Source: Ophioceras dolichostomum
Taxonomy: Eukaryota > Ascomycota > Sordariomycetes > Magnaporthales > Ophioceraceae
NCBI GenBank assembly: GCA_003049485.1
Contig: PYST01000638.1
Span: 1 to 10,716, forward strand
Direction of reading: 5' to 3'
Length of the DNA stretch: 10,716 bases
In this document: positions 6,669 through 10,716 of the stretch, in pieces
How positions within the stretch are numbered: the first letter of the stretch is position 1
Layout of the letters: each line of letters begins with the position of its first letter
The notes under the pieces: generated by a model
Databases searched by the model: none
The model's input: the letters and a program-made list of their open reading frames with translations, nothing else
What the model was told of the DNA's origin: nothing
Translations under genes and position numbers: made by a program

Positions 6669-7104
6669 TAGAAGTTGCCGAAGCTGTGCGTAGAGGCCAG
6701 GACTTCCACAACCTCCGGCAACGGCCCCCCAGGATAGCGAGCCTCGACTATTGTTAACTCGGCCCTGCCGCCTTGCCGCGTCGAACCACACAGCCAATCT
6801 TGCAAGAGGCTACTTGCCCCAGTTCACTTCCGCGTTGCGGCGTGCATCGAACAGTTGTGGGGGGATGGGCAAGGAAGAAATGGGACGCGGCTGATCCAGG
6901 CGATGTTTAGAAGACTGACTGGGGTATAGATTGGGGGGTGGGGGGGGGTAAGGGTCAGTAGAGTTGGATGGGAAGCTAGTAGGGTCAAGGCTGTAGACTG
7001 ATGATTGTGGCGGCGTCTTTTCAACAAAGTAGTGTAGCTTCGAGGTTGGGGTCCGTCGTCGGTCAACGATTCTAGGGGGGACGATGACCGTTCCTTAATG
7101 GGCC
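6669..7104. other. Non-coding stretch with G-run cluster
   Basis: No gene is supported. On the plus strand 6921-6954 has four G runs (4, 6, 9 and 3 G) separated by TATAGATT, T and TAA, a sequence able to form a G-quadruplex. The EST1-like exon 2 loses similarity at about 7105, so its true downstream end is missing. Confidence 0.45.
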
Positions 7105-8690
7105 ACGATCCCAATGGATTGAGCACTGTTTGTCGCAGTAGAACAGCTGGGTCACCACCTTGGGGCGGGCCAAGACCGCGAGGTGATGATGCGGCCGTCC
7201 GGCTGCCGTTGCCTTGTCGCTCGCTTTGCCGTACCAGTGCCGTGAGACCCCAGTCCAGGCATCGCGGTCACGGTAGCTATCATCCCCGATTGCCATCCTA
7301 AGAAGGGGGAGGGTGCAGGATGAAGAGCGACATCTAGAGGTGTGTTGTTCTTGCGATATTGGGCATGTCCTCGGCTGCAACGCCATCAAATTTAACTTGA
7401 GACGCCACAACAAATCATGGTGCTCATGCAGCAGCGTGCGATGGAGAGCTATCAACGCATGCCATTGCTCCTTGTTCAGCGGAGACGAGGACTCATGTTG
7501 AGAGTTCTAGGCGTTATCGACCTCGATACATTTTGTCTCTACCATTACTAAGATGTTAGCTCAGGGAAATCTTCCCTTGCGGGTTGAGCCACTGGGTTAC
7601 CACGCCGGGCCAACTCAGATGGACGGGCAAGGCAAATAGAGGCGTGGCTTACCTGTATCGCGAAAGGTCACCCAGACATTCTATCCAGGTGTCCTAAACT
7701 GGGGGCACTATCAGGTATCGCAGGGCCATCATATTGAATAGGCGAGGTAGATAAACGTCTGCATGTGTTACAGGGCCGCTGGGAAACGATGGCGGAGAAG
7801 CTCCAGAAAGCTATGGATGCCATGCCGCCACATGCGTGCCGGCATCGCATACTTGTTCGCGAGTCTCCTCGGGCCTCACTGGCCGCTGGATGCTGCGATG
7901 TCAAAAAGAAGTCGTGATACTCGTGTGATGCAAGCCGACGGCCCACGACAGGTCGACTAGCCACCGGTACTGTGATGTAAAAAGATAGAAAGGTGTCACC
8001 TGGGGGCAAACCCAGACAATCTATCCAAGCACCTTGAAAGGCAGGCATTGTTTCGTATAGCAGCCCCATGGTCGAACGAGGCAAGTCGGGGTAGATGAAG
8101 GTCTGTATGTACTCTAGTACCGGGGGAGAGGGGGGGTGTGACAGAAGGTCCAAAAAGGTATGGATGCCATGACGCCACATTCGCGCAGGCATGGCATATT
8201 TGGTCGCGAATCTCCAAGACGCTTCGCTGGCGGACAGGTGCTCATAGGCGAGAAAGAAGTCATGGTGCTCGCGCAGCAGCAAGCTATGCAGGGCTATCAG
8301 AGCCTGCCACTAGCTCCCGTCGAGTGGTGGTCGTGTTTCGTTTGGACTCCCTCGGACGATGAACATCTCGGGTCCTGGAGGTCGGCAGTAGGAAAGAAAC
8401 ATTACTGCATGGACTGGTTAACAACTCTGGCATCATAGGTTGGATGTCGGCAAATACACACCCTGCGTATATACCTTCACCTCCGCCACCTGCTGCTCCT
8501 GGGAAATCGGACGCGTCTCGGGTTGGAGGAGTGCTCGGTTGCAGCAGAAGTCGTCCTCGGCGATGCCTCAATACTGGGAGCTGTGGTGGAGGCCGCAGTC
8601 GAACCTGGCGCAGATGTTAGAATAAGGCGGATCATCAATCGTAGAATTGGCAAGGAATGGGTTCAGACTGTCCGCGTAAGGACGCTCTGC
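7105..8690 (-). pseudogene. EST1/SMG7-like gene relic with multiplied core exon
   Basis: Minus-strand order: a Ser/Thr/Ala-rich low-complexity start (about 8690-8522; APSIEASPRTTSAAT), RPISQEQQVAEVK then GIYAG after a one-base shift (about 8519-8460), and a core segment WQALIALHSLLLREHHDFF from 8309 through KYAMPARMWRHGIH to LLYETMPAFQGAWIDCLG. A second core copy has KYAMPARMWRHGIHSFLELL, a stop at 7768-7770, and ends RYR at donor CAG|GTAAGC (7653/7652). A partial third copy follows (LVMVETKCIEVDN, LNKEQWHALIALH; 7551-7395), then acceptor TTCTTAG and exon 2 from 7297: MAIGDDSYRDRDAWTGV, SRHWYGKASDKATAAGR, HHHLAVLARPKVVTQLFY. This 'RYR...HWY.KA.D....GR..HHLA.LA' pattern is that of the Est1 DNA/RNA-binding domain (SMG5-7/Est1 helical repeats). 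Intact relatives act at telomerase or in nonsense-mediated decay. Stops and shifts rule out a product. Confidence 0.6.
7655..8309 (-). repeat. Tandem duplication of the EST1-like core exon segment
   Basis: Two direct copies of about 0.3 kb lie head to tail: 8309-7995 and 7935-7655. Aligned landmarks on the minus strand are EHHDFFLAYEHLSASEA / EYHDFFLTSQHPAASEA, KYAMPARMWRHGIHTFLDLL / KYAMPARMWRHGIHSFLELL, and TFIYPDL / TFIYLAY. The upstream copy is open but lacks the final DLSRYR and donor. The downstream copy has a shift, stops, and the donor. The minus-strand frame from 8309 to 7668 is open across both, though it leaves the true frame in the second copy. Confidence 0.7.
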
Positions 8691-9377
8691 CTCGCGATGA
8701 TGAAAAGGGAGACTCACGGAGTCAAGGATACACTAGCTGATTGCTTGCCACTGCGCTTGGGACTTCTCGGGAGCTGTTGAAGGTGCCTAGATTACAGGAG
8801 GGGGAGTCCGGCAGAAGCGTTCTGTCGAAAGAGATGTGTGACCGCAAAAACACGCGCGTAGGGAAGTGAGAGAACTCAGGGAGACTGTTGGGAGCCGTTA
8901 AGCTGCACGAAGCGAAGAGTCGAGGCTGTGACAAGGCACTTCGTTCTGACTGCAAACGAGAAGCACGGGAGTCGTGTGTTTGTGGAGAGAAAAAGAAAGC
9001 GACTGAGAATGAAGAACGCAGGCATGTCTTGAAGGAAAATTTGATTCTGGGGGGAGGGGACTGGAGGCCTCCTTGACCGTCGCCTCCTTTGACTTTCGGT
9101 TGAGGCTCAAAAAGAGCTGCGAACCACCGTGCGAACCATGCTGACCGTTTGCAGTACGTCCACCCCAACCACTCGCCGATAAAACCACCCCTTCGGTGTT
9201 CAACTTGCGTACCACAGAATTTCGTGAGAATAAAAACGCGAGAACCGCCCTTCCCAAAGCACCCTTCACTGGGATGAGGTACAATGAACTATGGAGAAGA
9301 CAATATTCTCCTATGGGAACAATCTTTCCCTCTGAGCACCCAGCTTTGTTCGCCTTGACCAGTTTGGTCCTCCCAAC
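8691..9377. other. No supported gene; upstream region of the membrane-protein gene
   Basis: A 148-codon minus-strand open frame (9168-8722) and shorter plus-strand frames occur, but none shows family motifs, and overlapping frames are open on both strands, so I do not call them. The last 200 bases would contain the promoter of the gene at 9378. A GGAGAA / TTCTCC inverted repeat (9293-9311, 7-base spacer) is the only motif I note. Confidence 0.4.
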
Positions 9378-9989
9378 ATGCGCCTTCTCGCCGCCCTTAG
9401 AAGATGGGCGTTCCTAATCGAACTTATCCTATCCATTTCCATCATCCTGTGTAAAAGTCAGGAGCAGGACCTCATCTGGGCGACTACAGCGAGGATTAGG
9501 TAGGTACAGCGATCTCTCGTGCTAACAGTACTGCCTCATACATCACCTCCGTGCTAATTGCGTTTTGCTGTAGCTGTGTTTTTCTTTGGCTCGCAATCGG
9601 CGTGCCTCTCCTCGCTGCCTCTTATGCGCCCTTCATACGCCCGTAAGCTCCGCCTTCCCCCACCCGCCGAGTCCCCCTTAAGCTCGTCTTTCCAAAGTGT
9701 AGAAGATGGAAGAGGAGAGGACTCACGCAGTTTTCGTTTCAGCCGATTGCATACGGCAATTCTCGTCCCGCTCTTCGTCTGGATCATCTTTTCCAGCGCA
9801 TTCCAGACCAAAATCTCGGACGCCGGCCTCCTGTTCCCCCTCTCGGTGACAATCGGGCTGGCTCTGACGGGAGTCCACGACCATACGGATCCCCCACCCC
9901 CTACTTGGCTGCCTACACACATGGCTCGGGAGCTTGAGGAGTATGGGCCAGAGGCCTTGGGATTGGCCATCCATGCCCTTGGAGGGTAG
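9378..9989 (+). CDS. Small four-segment membrane protein, copy 2 (intact, three exons)
   Basis: Exons 9378-9499, 9574-9642 and 9743-9989 give 145 residues. Intron 1 (9500-9573) has donor GTAGGT, branch GCTAAT at 9553-9558 and acceptor TAG. Intron 2 (9643-9742) has donor GTAAGC and acceptor CAG after a T-rich tract. Both introns are phase 2. The model rests on the paralogue at 1072: exons 1 and 2 match exactly in length, 19 of 40 exon-1 residues are identical and 16 of 22 complete exon-2 codons agree. Hydrophobic segments lie at about 11-25, 42-58, 68-84 and 91-108, with a Pro-rich stretch (PPPPTWLP) and ARELEEYGP at the C-terminal tail. It is likely an integral membrane protein. Starting at 9378 is favoured because both copies begin MRL. 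I do not recognise the family, and no neighbour suggests a role. Confidence 0.8.
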
Positions 9990-10196
9990 TAGCAAGCAAA
10001 CAGCGGCCACGCCACCGTGCATTCAGGCGGCATTTTTACACTTATGATGAGAGATAATTAGTATGCCCATTTTCGCTCGTTTCTTATCTGCGTGCGTTTG
10101 GGTCGGGCGGGAAAACACAAACACAGCAATGGCGCAAAACATCAAGTTTCGAATGTCCGAGTAAGCACAGTGTTAGAGGAGAAATCATTGGTCCTT
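9990..10196. other. Downstream region of the membrane-protein gene
   Basis: Probably the 3' untranslated region and terminator area. AT-rich sequence (GATAATTAGTATGCCC near 10052) could include a polyadenylation signal, but no clear AATAAA is present. Confidence 0.35.
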
Positions 10197-10301
10197 TCCT
10201 TTTTGGGGAAGGCAACTAAAAGTGCACATCCTTGGGAGGACGGCAACCAAAAGTGCAAACGTACCCTTTGGGGGGGAAGGCAACCGGAAGTGCACACATG
10301 T
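10197..10301. repeat. Three imperfect tandem units with GGCAAC...AAGTGCA core
   Basis: Cores GGCAACTAAAAGTGCA, GGCAACCAAAAGTGCA and GGCAACCGGAAGTGCA begin at 10211, 10242 and 10279 (spacing 31 and 37 bp). Each is preceded by a G-rich stretch after CCTT or CTTT. The core contains AAGTGCA and each unit is irregular in length, so this could be a decayed minisatellite or a cluster of protein-binding sites. Confidence 0.7.
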
Positions 10302-10620
10302 CGCCTGAGCATCTCTGCTCGCTAATTTTTTAGGAGCCCCGCCCCCGTTCTCACGTCGACGTATCCAATTAAAAGCGAATCGCATCACAGACTCACCGCT
10401 AGCCAGGGCGCCACATTGTTGTGTCCATGCATGCGAGAAACAGTTCTCATGCGTGCCGTTCCGTACTTGCCTGCAGCTCCACACACACCTCCTGCCGCTG
10501 TTGAGCGCGTTTGACAGAGACGCCAGTTCCGTGCCATCCGTACAGGCCTGCGTTGTGACAACAACCCGTGGGCCTACCTTAGCCATCTGTGCAAGGGCTG
10601 AAGCTGACACTATCATGTGC
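10302..10620. other. No supported feature
   Basis: A 143-codon minus-strand open frame (10616-10185) runs through this stretch and the tandem units, but it has no recognisable features. An imperfect hairpin with arms GCATG...AGAA / TTCTCATGC lies near 10430-10452. Nothing else stands out. Confidence 0.4.
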
Positions 10621-10627
10621 CGGATGT

Positions 10628-10659
<32 letters not shown>

Positions 10660-10716
10660 TATTTAACGTCTGAAGTCGGAATCTGCCCGAGATCCCTGCC
10701 TCCCGAGGGGCATAAG
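10621..10716. repeat. Third copy of the GAT-plus-hairpin repeat, cut by window edge
   Basis: CGGATGTTGATGATG also opens the array at 3852. Here the microsatellite is (GAT)10 at 10629-10658, longer than at 3857 or 3951. Then TTTAACGTCTG and CCTCCCGAGGGGCATAAG match TTTAACGTCTG and CCTCCCTAGGGGTATAAG of the tandem pair. The inner stem GAAAGCGC/GCGCTTTC is not kept. The sequence should continue with ACGTGCTA-like bases beyond the edge. Confidence 0.75.

Noticed and set aside
6482..6805. 107-codon minus-strand open frame across X copy B
   Set aside because: Copy A does not keep this frame, and the plus-strand similarity (TEAG and PCIDVSD blocks) is stronger.
8722..9168. 148-codon minus-strand open frame
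   Set aside because: Competing open frames occur on both strands, there is no recognisable domain, and it does not connect in frame to the EST1-like relic.
9293..9311. GGAGAA / TTCTCC inverted repeat upstream of the gene at 9378
   Set aside because: Six-base arms are expected by chance and spacing does not match heat-shock elements.
10185..10616. 143-codon minus-strand open frame
   Set aside because: It overlaps the tandem units, has no motif or paralogue, and its composition looks unlike the supported genes.
1..10716. CRISPR array, bacterial operon, rRNA or terminal inverted repeat DNA transposon
   Set aside because: No regularly spaced direct repeats, no ribosome-binding sites ahead of tight gene sets, no rRNA-like sequence and no paired long terminal inverted repeats were seen.

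Overview
The window looks like a gene-poor accessory stretch of a filamentous ascomycete genome (Pezizomycotina, probably a Sordariomycete). The reasons are short introns with fungal donor, branch and acceptor sites, a cluster of TACCTA/TAGGTA motifs of the kind I recall from Sordariomycete intergenic DNA, a Tad1-like LINE fragment, and many disabled coding fragments. There are no bacterial operons, tRNAs or rRNAs.

Layout. 1-650 is the 3' end of a FAD-linked oxidoreductase gene (+), followed by a TACCTAGGTA-type repeat cluster. 1072-1644 is a three-exon small membrane-protein gene (+) with an in-frame stop in exon 1. Its intact paralogue lies at 9378-9989 (+), so the two copies bracket the window. 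Between them is a gene graveyard. It holds pieces of an EST1/SMG7-like gene family on the minus strand (1982-2023, 3325-3720, 7105-8690), two copies of an unrecognised sequence 'X' (2306-2635 and 6329-6668) and a 5'-truncated LINE on the minus strand (4496-5843). The LINE keeps a full RNase H catalytic tetrad but no reverse transcriptase core. A 93-bp hairpin-bearing tandem repeat starting with a GAT microsatellite lies at 3853-4045, and a third copy runs off the right edge at 10621-10716.

How the parts relate. The two membrane-protein copies have identical lengths for exons 1 and 2 (122 and 69 nt) and the same phase-2 introns. The left copy carries TAG where the right copy has Trp34 TGG. The largest EST1-like relic, 7105-8690, contains its core exon segment at least twice in tandem plus a further partial copy, while its splice junction to the next exon is still readable. 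Copy X lies beside an EST1-like relic twice, which suggests that a segment was duplicated and then decayed.

The only locus I would call likely functional besides the edge FAD gene is 9378-9989. The RNase H frame is intact as a domain but belongs to a dead element. A possible cryptic multi-exon gene at about 2063-2897 remains open. One base (5777) is N. I did not find a coherent defence, toxin or biosynthetic system.
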